From: Brachionus manjavacas
Lineage: Eukaryota > Rotifera > Eurotatoria > Ploima > Brachionidae
Reading direction: 5' to 3'
DNA length: 64,000 nt
NCBI GenBank assembly: GCA_019054805.1
Contig: JAHQIY010000013.1
Coordinates: forward strand, 2,728,001 to 2,792,000
Part shown: one piece after another, positions 23,293 to 35,200 of the stretch
Numbering within the stretch: the first letter of the stretch is position 1
Layout: each line of letters starts with the position of its first letter
The notes under the pieces: generated by a model
What the model was told of the DNA's origin: nothing
The model's database searches: none
The model's input: only the letters and a program-made list of their open reading frames with translations
Position numbers and translations under genes: made by a program

Positions 23293-23841
23293 TAATAAAA
23301 ATTTAGAAAATAAAATGTAATAAATAAGACAAAGTTTTAGTGTTTTCTAAAAAAATATTAAATTTAAATGTTAATTTTGTTTTTTTTTTTTTTTTTTTTT
23401 TTAGAAAAAAAATTTTGTATCTAAAGCATCGTTTTGAACACAATTCAAATGATTGATTATTTGATTGATTAATGTTGTTTGATCGAAGTGGTGTAATTGT
23501 AATAGATGACATCTTTGACTGAGTGGCTCTAGTTGCCTTTGGCATAGATAAAGACATCGTTTGGAGTAGCTTGCTGTTGAGTGTGGTTTCTTTTGCATAT
23601 TTGTTCACTTCACTAGGTCCTGATAAATTAGGGGACGATCTCTTTTGATTTTTGCATAGGATTGTAGCAAAGCTGAATTTTTACCTTCAATTTTTCTTTC
23701 AAGAATGTCATTAAAGCTGAAACAGCTTTTAAAATTTTTTTGATTTTTTCGCTTTTAATTACACATCAATAAAAATGAATTTTTATTTATTTTTAATCTC
23801 TTTAAAACTGTTTATCTCATTTATTCTTTTTTAATATTTTT

Positions 23842-23885
23842 TGACATCGCCTTAAAGGCGTTCACTGAAATAAATAATAATAATA
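23842..23885 (+). repeat. Retroposon 3'-tail hairpin, class B
   Basis: GACATCGCCTTAAAGGCG then TTCACTGAAATAAATAATAA. Stem plus A/T tail resembles class A in architecture with a different stem. The two class B ends face outward from 23.3-23.8 kb, as if two truncated copies inserted head to head. Confidence 0.7.
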
Positions 23886-23893
23886 ATTATTAG

Positions 23894-23931
23894 CATGTCA
23901 CTAAAATAGAGTACTCTATTTTAAAGACATG
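23894..23931. repeat. 38-bp palindrome
   Basis: CATGTCACTAAAATAGAGT followed by ACTCTATTTTAAAGACATG: 17 of 19 positions pair, with no spacer. Could extrude as a cruciform, or be the fused ends of a deleted inverted-repeat element; ATGACATG words recur at 21545 and 24004. Confidence 0.7.
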
Positions 23932-24863
23932 TCATTCAAATCGGATAATTACGTTATTTATTTGACAAATTTTCATTTTCAATTCACAGAAATTTCAAAC
24001 TAAATGACATGTTAAAACTTTTGAAGAGAGGAGACCAGTGTTTTAGTAGGACCCTGATATCATCTAAGAGAAATTGCAAAATAAAATAAAATTTGAAATC
24101 AGAACTAGTCAAAAACAAGTCACAGTATGAATTGGACTGAATTTTTTTTTAAAATGGCTTGTTTAAAAAATTAAATTTTTTTATTCAAAAAAATTTTTAG
24201 CCTTAATTTCTTTTTCAATGTAAAAAATGAAACTTTAATTTTTTAACAAAGTTTTTTTAAAAATAGCTTCAATCAAACCTACAATTCGGTAGCAAAAAGA
24301 CTATCATTTTAAAAAAGGTGAAATTTTTACAAAGATTAAAATTTTAAAAAATTAAATGTATATTTAATTTAAAAGTTAAAATGAAGCAAAAAAATTAAAA
24401 AGTAGAAAATTAGATTAATTAAAAAAATCTTATAAAATTATCCCAAAAAATCTTTAGGAAAAAATGGTTCCAAGCCGATTTTCTGACGATTTTTAATTTT
24501 TTGACCAACTGATCTTTTTTTACTTTAGTAAAATTACAAGTGAATTGTGTGAACAAACAACAGTTTTGACCAAAATTTAAAAGACATCTTAGCGGTAAAA
24601 ATGGAACAATTTAAAAAGAGGATAATTTTTGATAAAAAAAAATATTATTAATATTTAATATATTTTAAGGCAAATTGTAATTAAAATTTACATTTTTATT
24701 TAAGAATCTTTTTCCTTTAAATAAAATATTTCCTAAAGGAAAAAAGTATAAAATATACAATTTTAAATTAAAAAATTTTCTTTCGATTCGTGTATAATGT
24801 GACTTTCATCTAGCCTAAAATAGAAAAAAATTTAAGAAAAAAAAATAAAAATTAAATTTTTAA
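23932..24863. other. AT-rich region downstream of the SOWAH gene
   Basis: A/T homopolymers only. No ORF or repeat of note; presumably includes the 3' UTR of the minus-strand gene ending at 24864. Confidence 0.45.
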
Positions 24864-27800
24864 CTACTGGTTTTTGATGTTCGTCTTTGATTTTTGAATA
24901 CTGGTAGACTTGGGAGGAGGCATCAACTGATCAATGGGATTCAGCGGTGAGGAATGAGCCAAGATTTGCTGATTGCGTCTGAATGGCGAATCAGCCAAAT
25001 GCGTGGTTACAATTTTTGGCCTTATTCGCCTGTTTTCGGTGCCTTTCACCGAACAAAATCCCAAATCATCCTTGAAAAAAATTAACTTTTAACTGAAAAT
25101 AAAAAACAATTACAAAATTACTTTTTCTTTTTCCTTGCCCACCAGTGCCGAGTTACTCCTCTTTACAAGGTTGCTGGCGTCTTTTTATATGTAAAACTTT
25201 AAGTTTAAAATAATTTTAAAAATATCATTTAGCTATCAAAGTAAAAGCTGGGAAAGCCACTCGTGGAGGTGAAAGCGGCAAAATGTGTATTCTGGGGATA
25301 AATAATTACAATCTTTTAATTTTCTTAATTTATCTATTTGATAAAATTTATCTAAAAATCTAATTTTTTTGTTTTTTTTTTTAAATATTTACCATTAAGC
25401 ACATCAGGTGATTTGGACTCGTCCATATTTACAGCTAGATGGTGCTCAAAATGAGACTGAGCGTGACTATAATCAATGCCATTTTTGCCATTGTAGTCTG
25501 TCAATGCCTCTGCTCCTATTTTATTTTTTTTTTAAATTACAAAATTTTATTTTAATTTAGGAAAAAAATTAATTAAGTACCGTATGTCTTTAAGTATGGC
25601 ACAAGTTCACTGTGGTTGTACATGTATGCTATGTGGAGACACGTATAACCCTATTAATCAGAATTTTTTAAATTAAATTAAATTTTTTTTAAATTTTATT
25701 AGGCTTACCGACTGTTATTTAAATTTTTGATAGACAAATTTTCAAAAAAATTTATTTTATCTATTTTTAAATTGTTAAAATTTACCCTCTAAAAAATTAA
25801 ATTTTAGAAATCTGATTGAATATACCGGAAGCAACATTTTCAAAATAATCACTCTAAAATTAAAGACTAACTATTTTTGAGAATGAAAAAAAAATTAAAA
25901 TCACATTTAAATTAAACATTGAATTTTTTAAATTTATTTAAAAAAAAAGCTTTATTTATTATTATTAAAAACTCCTTTTTAGATAAAATAAAATTTTAGA
26001 TTAAAATTTAAAGATTTACAAAAAAAAACTTGATAAGTTATTCAAATTTTTTTTTTGATTCAAATTTTTTTTTTAAATTATTCTTTAAAACAGTTCTTTT
26101 TTTTTTTCGTTTTAGGTTTTGATAAATTTGGACAAAACATTCATACAGAACTAGTCCAGAAACAAAAAATAGGATATTCTGCAATTTAATGAAATTTTTG
26201 TTGGAATTAAAGATAGTGATAGTTCAAAGAAGTTCAAAATATGATATTTTTTTTAAATTTTGAATAATTGATTTTTTAAATAAAATTGAATTTTTTTTCC
26301 TGACTTTTTTCCCCTAGAAAAATTTAATCGATTAAACAGTAGACAATAATTTGAAAAATTATTATTTACTGCTATAGCTTGTAAAAGCTTAACCCTTTTT
26401 GGGTCACAGTATTTTTTAATACTACTTTATTTTTTTGACCCTGGCCAATTTTATCTTTTCATTAAATATAATTTTATTGAAAATTAAAATTTAATCATTT
26501 TAACTGGTAATTTTAATCATTTTTTATTAAAAATTAAACAGGGTTCTGGGTGGAGCCTTGGTTTTAGGGATTCGGTTTTAAGAAAAGAGTAATTTTAGAT
26601 AAAATTTAAATATAATATTTTAACTACTGTTTAATTAAAATCTTTTTTTTTAATTATCAAAAGGTACAAAAAGAATTTTCATTTTTATATTCTCATTGTT
26701 TATACCTCATAATTAATTTTTTTCTAATTTTTAAAAATAAAATTAATCAATATTTTTTTTTTACTTTAGATTAATTTTCACTCAAATAATTTCTTTGAAG
26801 CGAATTATATAAGCAGAAGATTTAAATTTCTACTACTACTTCAATATTTTTTTTATTTCTAAAATTAGGCTTAATTTTAGCGATATTTTATTTTCATATA
26901 AAAAAATTTAACTCTAAAAACATTTAAGAATCAACTACTTTTCTTTTAAATTTTATCAATTATCTATAGATTATAAATTATCTATAAATTTATCTGATTC
27001 AGAAATTATCAATTCAATCATTAAACAGAAAATTTAACATTAGTCAAATAATCAAATAAATAAATAAAAAAAAAGATGAATTTTTTTTTATGTTGCTTCT
27101 GGGTTTATAGAAAAATATATAAAAACTTACAGTCCTTGTATTTATCAGATGATTAATCCTCAGCGCCTTCGGATTAGTTTTGCTATCATTTTCCAGAGTA
27201 GAAGCGACCAGCTTTAATAAATCCAAATTTCCATATTTACATGCCCAGTGTACCACAGTCTAAAGAAAAAAAATCAAATTCTTTTTTACTTGTCTAATTA
27301 AATACTTACATACTAGCGGAAAAATATTAAAAAAAAAAAAATTAAAATTAAGAAAAAAAATTTATTTAAAAAATTACGCCCTTAAAAGTTCAAAACTTAG
27401 TTTTATAAAAAAAAAAAAAAAAATTTACATTAAAAGGATCCTTTTTCTGAGCAAGATAGGGCTGTTTGAACAACAACTTGGCTATTTGCATGTAATCACC
27501 ACTCGAGCAGACCAAAATCCATTCTTTTTCATATGGTTGTGGCTTTAATAGACCAAAAGAAATTATATTATGGTAAGATTTAAATTATCCTACATCAGAA
27601 AAGTCAAAATACTCGATCTCCACATGCTTGTTCACCCTGGCACTACTTTTACCAAGAGATAGCTTCGATTCAGACATGTTCTGGCCTCGAAGTTTCAGCT
27701 CGGACTCGGTGTTTTTCCTATTCAATTCTCTGGCTTGTTCCTTGACCGATTTCGCCTGCTCATCAATAATAGTCGAGTTCAAGGACTGCATTGACTGGGA

Positions 27801-28305
27801 CATTCCGATCTTGGCACTAGGCTCGGCCTCCTCTGACTCTACATTACCGAGGCTCATTAATGAACTGCTTCGCCGCGGCGAGCTGTCACTAGCAGACAGG
27901 TTGGTCTCAGAAGTGTTCATTTTGTTCTCTTTGTCCTTCATAAACGCTTTGTTCGACAGCTTGGACAGATTGTTTTTGGTCTTTTGGAAAGTACTGGCAA
28001 AGAAGCCCGAGTGAGCATTTGCCGGGTCTTGGAACTTTTTTTTCAGACAGATCCATTCATCATTGGCCTCATCGTATTTCTTCACAGCAATGTTTGATAT
28101 GAACTCTTGGAATTTTTCGTCTAGGAAAAGAAAAGTGAGTGTTTAAAAGAAAAAGAGGCCTGTTACCGTGCTCTGACTCAGTTATGGAGCCACGGAAGTG
28201 GTCAAACAGCTCTGAATATTTGCATTTTCCGCCTTTGGACCACAAAAACTCTTTGACTGAGCACAGATTTAGCTCGATAGGGTTTTTTTTGATATCATCC
28301 ATCAT
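24864..28305 (-). CDS. Sosondowah (SOWAH) family protein, ankyrin repeats
   Basis: Exons in transcript order: 28305-28167, 28120-27594, 27542-27429, 27259-27131, 25650-25581, 25515-25393, an uncertain short exon about 25285-25255, then 25180-25122 and 25070-24864 (stop). The N-terminus (LNLCSVKEFLWSKGGKCKYS, FQEFISNIAVKKYDE) fits the SOWAH winged-helix-like domain. A Ser-rich linker follows (SASDSSPRRSSSLMSLGN). The C-terminal ankyrin region reads YEKEWILVCSSGDYMQIAKL, TVVHWACKYGNLDLLKLVAS, GYTCLHIAYMYNHSELVPYL and DYNGKNGIDYS, with SOWAH repeat spacing. The tail is basic and Ser/Pro-rich. Exons 1-6 join in phase. Between exon 6 and the 25180 exon the frame works only with a GTGCTT donor at about 25400 instead of the better GTAAAT, so that junction is unsure. 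Intron 4 is 1.5 kb; others are short. Biochemical role in invertebrates is unclear. Confidence 0.8.
25651..27130 (-). other. Large AT-rich intron of the SOWAH gene
   Basis: 1.48 kb between the exon ending NTRT and the exon starting GYTCLH. No coding or transposon signature except a 55-bp segment at 26660-26715 (TACAAAAAG...TATACCTCA) repeated at 13100-13160. Confidence 0.6.
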
Positions 28306-29079
28306 TTTATTGTTGTTGTTGCTTTAAGGAATTCTAATTCAACATAAAAGTTTCATAATTTAATTCATAAATTAGGTGATAAAAATTTTAATTTTTAAAT
28401 TATTCAATTACATAATAAGAACAGAAAATTTATCAATTTTTTTTAACTTTTTTTTCAGATAATAATTAATTTAATTAATTAATACATCCGCTTGATATAT
28501 TTAGAAAAGACTTTTGAATTTTCGATGAGGAAATTAAATGGACCATTAAATTAGTGAAATTTGCACAGTGAAAATTTAAAAATAAAAAAGATAACAAAAA
28601 ATTAAGAATTAGCTCAATTTCTCACAAATTCTACTTTGTTCACTTAAATCTTGGGGTTGAACAGGAATCGGAAAAATTTTGAATTAAAAAAAAAATAAAT
28701 AAAAAATCTGGTAGAATTTTTATTAATTATTTTCTAGATAAAATAAATTTTAAAAAAGCAATAATCTTTTTTTTTTTTATTAATTTTAAAAATTAAAAAA
28801 AAAATATTATATTAAAATTGAGATTAGTTTTAATTTGAGTATTTCAAAAGCTTTTGAGATATTTTAGAATTTTTTGTAATAAGTGAAAAATTTTAATTTT
28901 TTTTCTAATTAAAAAAATAAATAAAAATGAAAAAAAGAATAGATTATTGGTTTTAAAAATTAATTTTATGATAATTTTTTTAAATAACAATAACATCTAT
29001 TTTTAAAGTGGGAATTTTCCCAATTTTGTTTCATTTCTAATTTTTAGATATTTTTCATTTTAAAAATTTTATTTTTGAA
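28306..29079. other. Divergent intergenic region
   Basis: Lies between the start of the minus-strand SOWAH gene and the plus-strand gene at 29080, so it probably carries both promoters. Only AT-rich sequence is visible; no specific element can be named. Confidence 0.5.
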
Positions 29080-29556
29080 ATGAGTCCTGAAGAATTTTTG
29101 AATAAGCTAAGAGGAAAATATCCCAACAAGAATTTTCCTAAGACAATTTTGAGTGAAATAGTCAAAGACTTGGGTGACAAGACTCAGGTAGATCATCAAT
29201 TAACAAATAGTGAGGCCGACGCTATTTTGGACAAGCTACAAAGCGCTAAAGGATTAAATTCATTGCAGAAATTTGCTAAATGTCAATCGGCAGAATTCAG
29301 GCTAGATAATGCTTATAAAAAAGGCTCTGGTCACTGGGAGATTCAAAGAAACGGTGAAAAAGGAAAAACGACAGTGGCTCAAGTCCATGCTCCAAATTGG
29401 ACTCAAGAAGTGCTTAACATTATTAGCGATTCGGTCTTACAAGCAAAGTATGACAAACTTATGTTAAACAAACTTATCCAAAGCCTGAATTCAGGAAGAA
29501 AAGAAATAACAAAAGCCTATGTGACCATAGATGATTTGAAGGATGTGTTCCTCTAA
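29080..29556 (+). CDS. Uncharacterised 158-aa protein, single exon
   Basis: ATG-initiated frame open for 158 codons in otherwise AT-rich, stop-dense DNA, with balanced amino-acid use. Features: N-terminal MSPEEFLNKLRGKYPNKNFP, charged helical segments, GSGHWEIQRNGEKGKTTVAQ near residues 82-101, and a hydrophobic C-terminus ending DDLKDVFL. No signal peptide, membrane span or familiar motif. It lies head-to-head with the SOWAH gene. Not recognised; no function proposed. Confidence 0.6.
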   Translation: MSPEEFLNKLRGKYPNKNFPKTILSEIVKDLGDKTQVDHQLTNSEADAILDKLQSAKGLNSLQKFAKCQSAEFRLDNAYKKGSGHWEIQRNGEKGKTTVAQVHAPNWTQEVLNIISDSVLQAKYDKLMLNKLIQSLNSGRKEITKAYVTIDDLKDVFL

Positions 29557-30665
29557 ATTTTGTTTACTAATAAATTTATTTTAATTACTAATCAAAATAT
29601 TTAAATTTAGAATTTTTATTTCATTAAAATTTAATAAAAATAAAGAAGAGTGGAAAATTGCCTATTTTTTAGATTATTTTATTTTAAAAAAGTTAATTAC
29701 TGTTTTTTTATCAAAGATAGTTATTTTATTTAGCATTTTTTTATTATTTTTCACCTTCAATTTAGAATTTTAGATTAATTCACAAAGCTTTACTATTTAC
29801 AGCTTCTGTTCCAGTAGGCCTTGTGTGAAAGTAATGATGTGATAAACATTTTTCTAGTTGATATTTAGTTTTTAAATTTATTGCCGAGACTTATTTTTAT
29901 CTTGAGCAAATGATGTTTTCTACATGACTGATTGCGAGTCTTGCCTGTTATGTGACCAGTAATAAAATTTATGTGACCAAGGAATTTTTTGAAAACTTGG
30001 TTTCAAAAAAACTAAATAAAAAGTATTATTTATGCATTTATGATTTGTGTTGCTTTTCATCACGCTCATTTATCATTAATTTGACAAGCTATCGGGTTTT
30101 TATGTTCATATTTTCATTTTTTTTTGCAATTTGTTTCGAAAATTTTTGTACAGAACTTTTTTTAAAAAAGTCCAGGGAATTTTGCCCAAATGCATTGGAT
30201 TAACTTCAGAGGAGAGATAGTGAAGACAAAAAACTAGAACGTTTGTTCGAATATATTTTACAATTAAGAAAAATACAAAGTTTTTAAAAGCTCCCTCTTT
30301 AAGAATTACAACTTCTATTTAAAGTCAGGAGTTGTATTTTAAAAAGGTAATTAATAAATTGTGAATTAAATCGGTCATCAAGATTTATGAGTTATGATTA
30401 ATGATTCATAAAAGCATGAAGATAAAATCAAGATAAGTTGTAAATATTGATAAGGTTAATTTAAATAGTTGTACGGTTATTACTACACCGTAACAAATAT
30501 CAAGCCCAAGTCTACATCGCTTTTTGGCTAACGTTATAATTTAATTTATAATTTCAAGGTTAATCAACAGGCTAGTGCCCATGTCATAAAGACCGATTAA
30601 CACTCCATTTATTTAAATAAAAAAAAAAAAGTTTTAAAAATTAAAAATATTAATTGTTTATATAA
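29557..30665. other. AT-rich intergenic region
   Basis: No supported gene. The 83-aa frame at 29952-30203 is Phe/Ile/Tyr-rich, as expected of translated AT-rich DNA. Confidence 0.5.
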
Positions 30666-31625
30666 TTATTTAAAAAAATAAAACATTGATATATTTAAAT
30701 TAAATTTTTTGAATTTTTTAACAAAATCTGAGAAAATTAGATTTATGTTATTAAAAATTGAATGCCTAAATTTTGTTATTTTCAACATTGATCTCTTGAT
30801 CACAAAGCAATTTATAAGTCGTGAATAGAAAAATCCAAAATTTTTTTCACCATTTACTGATTTAGATGTTTGTTCAATCAGATTCTCACTGTTCCTTAAA
30901 TTTTTTTTTAAATTTCTTGAGTCATTTTTCTTTAAATTCTGCCTTAGATTTTCAGGAGAGTTGTGAAAGTATAGTGTTTTATAAGCAAAAGATAACATTC
31001 TATCTAGTATTCTATGTTGGAATGCATATAGGCCATACTTTTCTAAGAAGTTATTAATATCGTTAAAGTTATTTGATTCAAATTTGAACTTAAACAATTT
31101 ATATATTGTCAAATAATAACTCTTAGCCAATTTAATTATTGCCTCTTTTGAGAAATAGCACAAGAGAGTCGAGCAATAGTCAAAATAAGGTAATATAAAC
31201 GTCTTAAAAAACTGTATTTTTACAGATGTTGATAGATAAAATAGTCTCTTAATGCTGAATAATTTTTTATTCACAACTAATGAGATACTACATGCAAAAT
31301 TAGAAAAATTAAGATTTTGATCAATTTTGTAACCTAAAAGAGCTATTTCTTCGACAACTTTTATTTCATTTCCACAAAGATTAATCATTTTGGGAATAAT
31401 AGTTTTTCTTTTTGACTAATTGATTAATTGAATATTTTGTCTATTTTATAAAGTTATTTTACAATTGATCGTCCAATAAACCAATAATTCCATTTAAAAA
31501 TAAATCTATGTTCAACACATCATACTCACTGACAATTGTTTTCAACTTTTGTTCTCGTACAAGATCTATGACTATGGTCGACGCCGAAATATCGCCATAT
31601 CAGCATATGTTTAAAGAACCTTCAA
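30666..31625 (-). mobile_element. LINE reverse-transcriptase fragment (palm end and thumb)
   Basis: From 31625 leftward a degenerate YAD-MAIF (the F/YADD box with one Asp lost), then a stop-broken stretch, then a 240-aa open frame (31388-30666). The latter has the post-FADD layout: VEEIALLGYKIDQNLNFSNF, KKLFSIKRLFYLS, KIQFFKTFILPYFDYCSTLL. Endonuclease and N-terminal RT are missing. It sits just left of the MULE. Confidence 0.75.
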
Positions 31626-32122
31626 CAAAGATGAAAAGGAGCAAAAACATCTGATTTTGCAGAAAAGAATTTAATTTTTTTCTTTAATATCATTTTCTTT
31701 GGAGATAATTAATTAAATTATTTGCTTAATAAAATGTTTTTTTTTTTTTTAGTTAAATATTTTTTTTTATTTTTTTATTTAATCTTTTATTAGATAAAGT
31801 GAAAAACTATAGAAAAAAATTTTAAGTCATTGACTTGACTTGACTTAAGACTTGTGACTTAAAAACAAGTCTGGAACAAATTTTTCGTTATGGGGAACGG
31901 ACATAATATCGAAAAAAAAAATATCGAAAGGTAAAAGTATCGAAAAAAAAATTATCGAAAAGTCACCTAAATTTTTTTATCGAAAAATAAAATATCGAAA
32001 AGAAGAATATCGAAAAAAAAAATTATCGAATTAATTATTTTTTTACTTTATTATCGAAACTAAATTTTAAGAAAAAAATATCGAAACCGATAAAAAAACT
32101 TAAATTTGTTGTTCTAATTTTA

Positions 32123-33040
32123 TCAATTACTTTTCAAATTTTCACCCATACCGTCCAAAAACATCCCAATTTTATTCTGAGTATACTGTTCAACCATCAA
32201 TTTTATCTTTTGATTTTTTTTCTTTTGTTTCGTTCTTGTACTACTCAAAATCTCTCCGGTCGACAGTAGAGCATAATCCGACTCCATATTACTTTGCTCA
32301 AGTCGAAACAATTCAATTACTTTGGACAACGTCAAATTTATTTCGTGCATCTGGTTTGATTCTAGAATGCCAAGACTCTATGTTATTATTTGTTCGCGGC
32401 AAGTCCTCTTAAACTCTCTCATAAAGATTCCAAAAAGCAATTGGAAATCGGGCTTTTATGTCATTTCTACCAATGTAATTTTTTTCTACATAACATATCA
32501 AATCATTTAACTCATTTATTTCTAAAGCCTCTTTCTTGACTATATTAAAACCTTCAACAACGTCTTTCTGGGGTAAAAATGCAAGAGATTGTAATCTCCG
32601 ATAAGTACTCCTAAACTTATCGTTCGAATTTCACTCTTTAATTTTATTATCTATTCGCCTAAACCAAGCCTGTGATAAGTGGAAAAAGCAGCCATGTATT
32701 TCACACTTAAAAACTTTTTGGAATGCATTAATAGCTGCTTTTTCGAAATCACAATTTACAAATTTAGGATTAATGCTTCTTAACAAGTCGCAAAAACTTA
32801 ACATAGGTTGTTTCTTTCTTGTCTGGGAGTATTCCGTAAACAAGTGGCAAAATTGTACCATTTATTAAAACATGAATGGTATATACTTGTTTAAAGAATG
32901 AAGGCGAAATATCAAAGGTACCGTCTGCATACCACTCATTAAAAGTATTCAATAGTTTCAAATTACTCTCAGTTGTAAAAATAATCACTCGTGACTCATC
33001 TTTATTTTCCAAACCTGAATCTTCAAAGTAAAACAGTTTA
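32123..33040 (-). pseudogene. MULE transposase pseudogene (main part)
   Basis: Transcript-order blocks: KLFYFEDSGLENKDESRVII, LLNTFNEWYADGTFDISP, FKQVYTIHVLINGTILPLVY and GILPDKKETTYVKFLRLVKK. After a frameshift near 32780: INPKFVNCDFEKAAINAFQK then EIHGCFFHLSQAWFRRI. Further: AFLPQKDVVEGF, FPIAFWNLYERV, stop, EDLPRTNNNIESWHSRI. After another frameshift: the C-terminus LSKVIELFRLEQSNMESD. DGTF...DFE...GC.FH and PRTNN.ES.H are hallmark MULE motifs (DDE-type catalysis, cut and paste). Two frameshifts and at least one internal stop make it inactive. The 5' part continues at 42280-42340 across the Helitron. Confidence 0.88.
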
Positions 33041-33174
33041 TCCTCTTATATATAATTACGAAAAAAAGTTGTTTGTTTGATTGTGTAACCAACTTTGCAA
33101 ATAAGCGTCGGAGACCGAAGGTCGACGGCGCGTTTTGCACCTCTTGATGTCCCATTCTGACGAAAATTGCCAAC

Positions 33175-33405
33175 TCGCCATGTCGTTGCAATGGAAGTCT
33201 ATGGGCCCTTGGGAAAAAATTGGTCTAATAATGAATTTGCGAATTGAGGGGATATTAAAGTGTTTTTCGGGTAAATCGAGTGTGTTGATTACGAATATGA
33301 CCTTTGTTTTTCATTTGGAGTTGAAGGAGGGCCGTGGGGGTTATTTTTAGGCTTTTTGGGCAATTTAAACGAATGTGTAGAGGCCGTATTGCAACGACAT
33401 GGCGA
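33175..33405. repeat. 17-bp inverted pair in the Helitron 5' region
   Basis: CGCCATGTCGTTGCAAT (33178-33194) and its exact reverse complement ATTGCAACGACATGGCG (33389-33405) face each other about 195 bp apart in a locally G-rich stretch. Part of the Helitron left-end region, possibly a Rep-binding or structural site. Confidence 0.7.
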
Positions 33406-33690
33406 TTTTCTTACGAAATCTGAATTATGGACATAAAATTACTCAGAAATGGTTTTTAAGTTGGTATGCCTTTGAAAGGCGGGAGCTGTAGACGCTCCTG
33501 TTCAATTTTTGCCTTAAATTAAGTCTGAGTGAAAAAAAGTGGGAATAAAGTTTTTTCTGTACAAATCGATGCTGCTGATTACGAATATGTGCTTTGTCTT
33601 TGCGTAGGTGTTGAAAGCGGGGCGTGGAGGCTGTTTATGAATTTTTTTGGGATTTAATCGAGTGTATAGGGTGCGTAATGCAATGAATCT
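33265..33690 (+). repeat. Diverged tandem duplication, about 290-bp period
   Basis: GATTACGAATATG...TTTG...GTTGAA.G..GG.CGTGG followed by ...CGTATTGCAACGA (33280-33402) recurs as GATTACGAATATG...GTTGAAAGCGGGGCGTGG...GCGTAATGCAATGA (33577-33690). Inside the Helitron, before its gene. Confidence 0.65.
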
Positions 33691-33845
33691 TTATTTGAAA
33701 ATTTATAAAAATTTGAATAATCTTCCCAAAAATAAATTGATATTTATTTTAATGGACTTTAAAAATTTTAAAGAAATTGTTAACTTTATATTATTTTTTC
33801 AATATTAAAAATTTAAATCTTTAATATATTTTAAAGATTGTAAAA

Positions 33846-35175
33846 TTTCAAAATCACAATATTTATTACAAATTCGAATTTTTATTAAATTAGTAATTAA
33901 TAACTTATATTTTTTTTTGGATAAAAATGTTTAATTTCAAAAATTACGAAATATTAATTTAATTATAATTAAGTTTATCATTAAATTAAATGATTTATTT
34001 AAACCTTATACAGTTTTTAAAATTATTTTATTTTTTTGTATAGTAAAATTTAAATGTTAGAAATTTTTTTTTAATATAAATTGGTTTTTAAAGTTTTGAA
34101 AAAAATGTGTTCATTATTTTAAAAAATTTAAATCCATTGAATTATTATTTCGAATTAATTATTTATTATTAAGTTTTGTTTAAATATTTCCTTCCTCTAT
34201 TTAAATAAATTTTTATTATTATTTTTAACAAATATTTTAATATTATTTTTTAATTATTAAAAAAAATTTTTTTGAAGTTTAAATCATTATTAATGATCTT
34301 ATCAAATTATTAAAATTTTCAATAAAATATATTAATTTATTTTTTAATATTAGACAATAGAACAATCAAATATTTACCAAATAAATTAAAATGCCACCAA
34401 GTAATCAAATTATTGTAAATTTCAAAATCACAATATTTATTACAAATTCGAATTTTTATTAAATTAGTAATTAATAACTTATATTTTTTTTTGGATAAAA
34501 ATGTTTAATTTCAAAAATTACGAAATATTAATTTAATTATAATTAAGTTTATCATTAAATTAAATGATTTATTTAAACCTTATACAGTTTTTAAAATTAT
34601 TTTATTTTTTTGTATAGTAAAATTTAAATGTTAGAAATTTTTTTTAATATAAATTGGTTTTTAAAGTTTTGAAAAAAATGTGTTCATTATTTTAAAAAAT
34701 TTAAATCCATTGAATTATTATTTCGAATTAATTATTTATTATTAAGTTTTGTTTAAATATTTCCTTCCTCTATTTAAATAAATTTTTATTATTATTTTTA
34801 ACAAATATTTTAATATTATTTTTTAATTATTAAAAAAATTTTTTGAAGTTTAAATCATTATTAATTATCTTATCAAATTATTAAAATTTTCAATAAAATA
34901 TATTAATTTATTTTTTAATATTAGACAATAGAACAATCAAATATTTACCAAATAAATTAAAATGCCACCAAGTAATCAAATTATTGTAAATTTCAAAATC
35001 ACAATATTTATTACAAATTCGAATTTTTATTAAATTAGTAATTAATAACTTATATTTTTTTTTGGATAAAAATGTTTAATTTCAAAAATTACGAAATTAA
35101 TATTAGACAATAGAACAATCAAATATTTACCAAATAAATTAAAATGCCACCAAGTAATCAAATTATTGTAAATTA
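33846..35175 (+). repeat. Tandem repeat, about 572-bp unit, upstream of the Helitron gene
   Basis: Copies start at TTTCAAAATCACAATATTTA at 33846, 34420 and 34991, spaced 574 and 571 bp. Copies 1 and 2 are nearly identical. Copy 3 jumps from ACGAAAT (about 35096) to TATTAGACAATAG, an internal deletion of about 400 bp. Each copy ends with ATGCCACCAAGTAATCAAAT, and the last abuts the first recognisable Helitron exon. Confidence 0.9.
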
Positions 35176-35200
35176 CTTTTTAATATTTATATCTTAATAG

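Noticed and set aside
23303-23608. 101-aa minus ORF with poly-Lys
   Set aside because: Contains a homopolymer-derived lysine run and lies in retroposon debris between class B tails.
27628-28014. 128-aa plus-strand ORF
   Set aside because: Antisense of SOWAH exon 2, which has the better-supported frame and splice sites.
29952-30203. 83-aa ORF rich in Phe, Ile, Tyr, Lys
   Set aside because: Typical translation of AT-rich noncoding DNA; no motif and no plausible neighbours.
31905-32095. Regular TATCGAAA-like repeats resembling a CRISPR or satellite array
   Set aside because: Repeats are short and irregular without uniform spacers, and the inverted counterpart at 42485-42655 shows they are transposon ends.
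33135-33350. 71-aa plus ORF and overlapping minus ORF at 32985-33191
   Set aside because: Lie across the Helitron left end and inside its non-coding G-rich region; no conserved residues.
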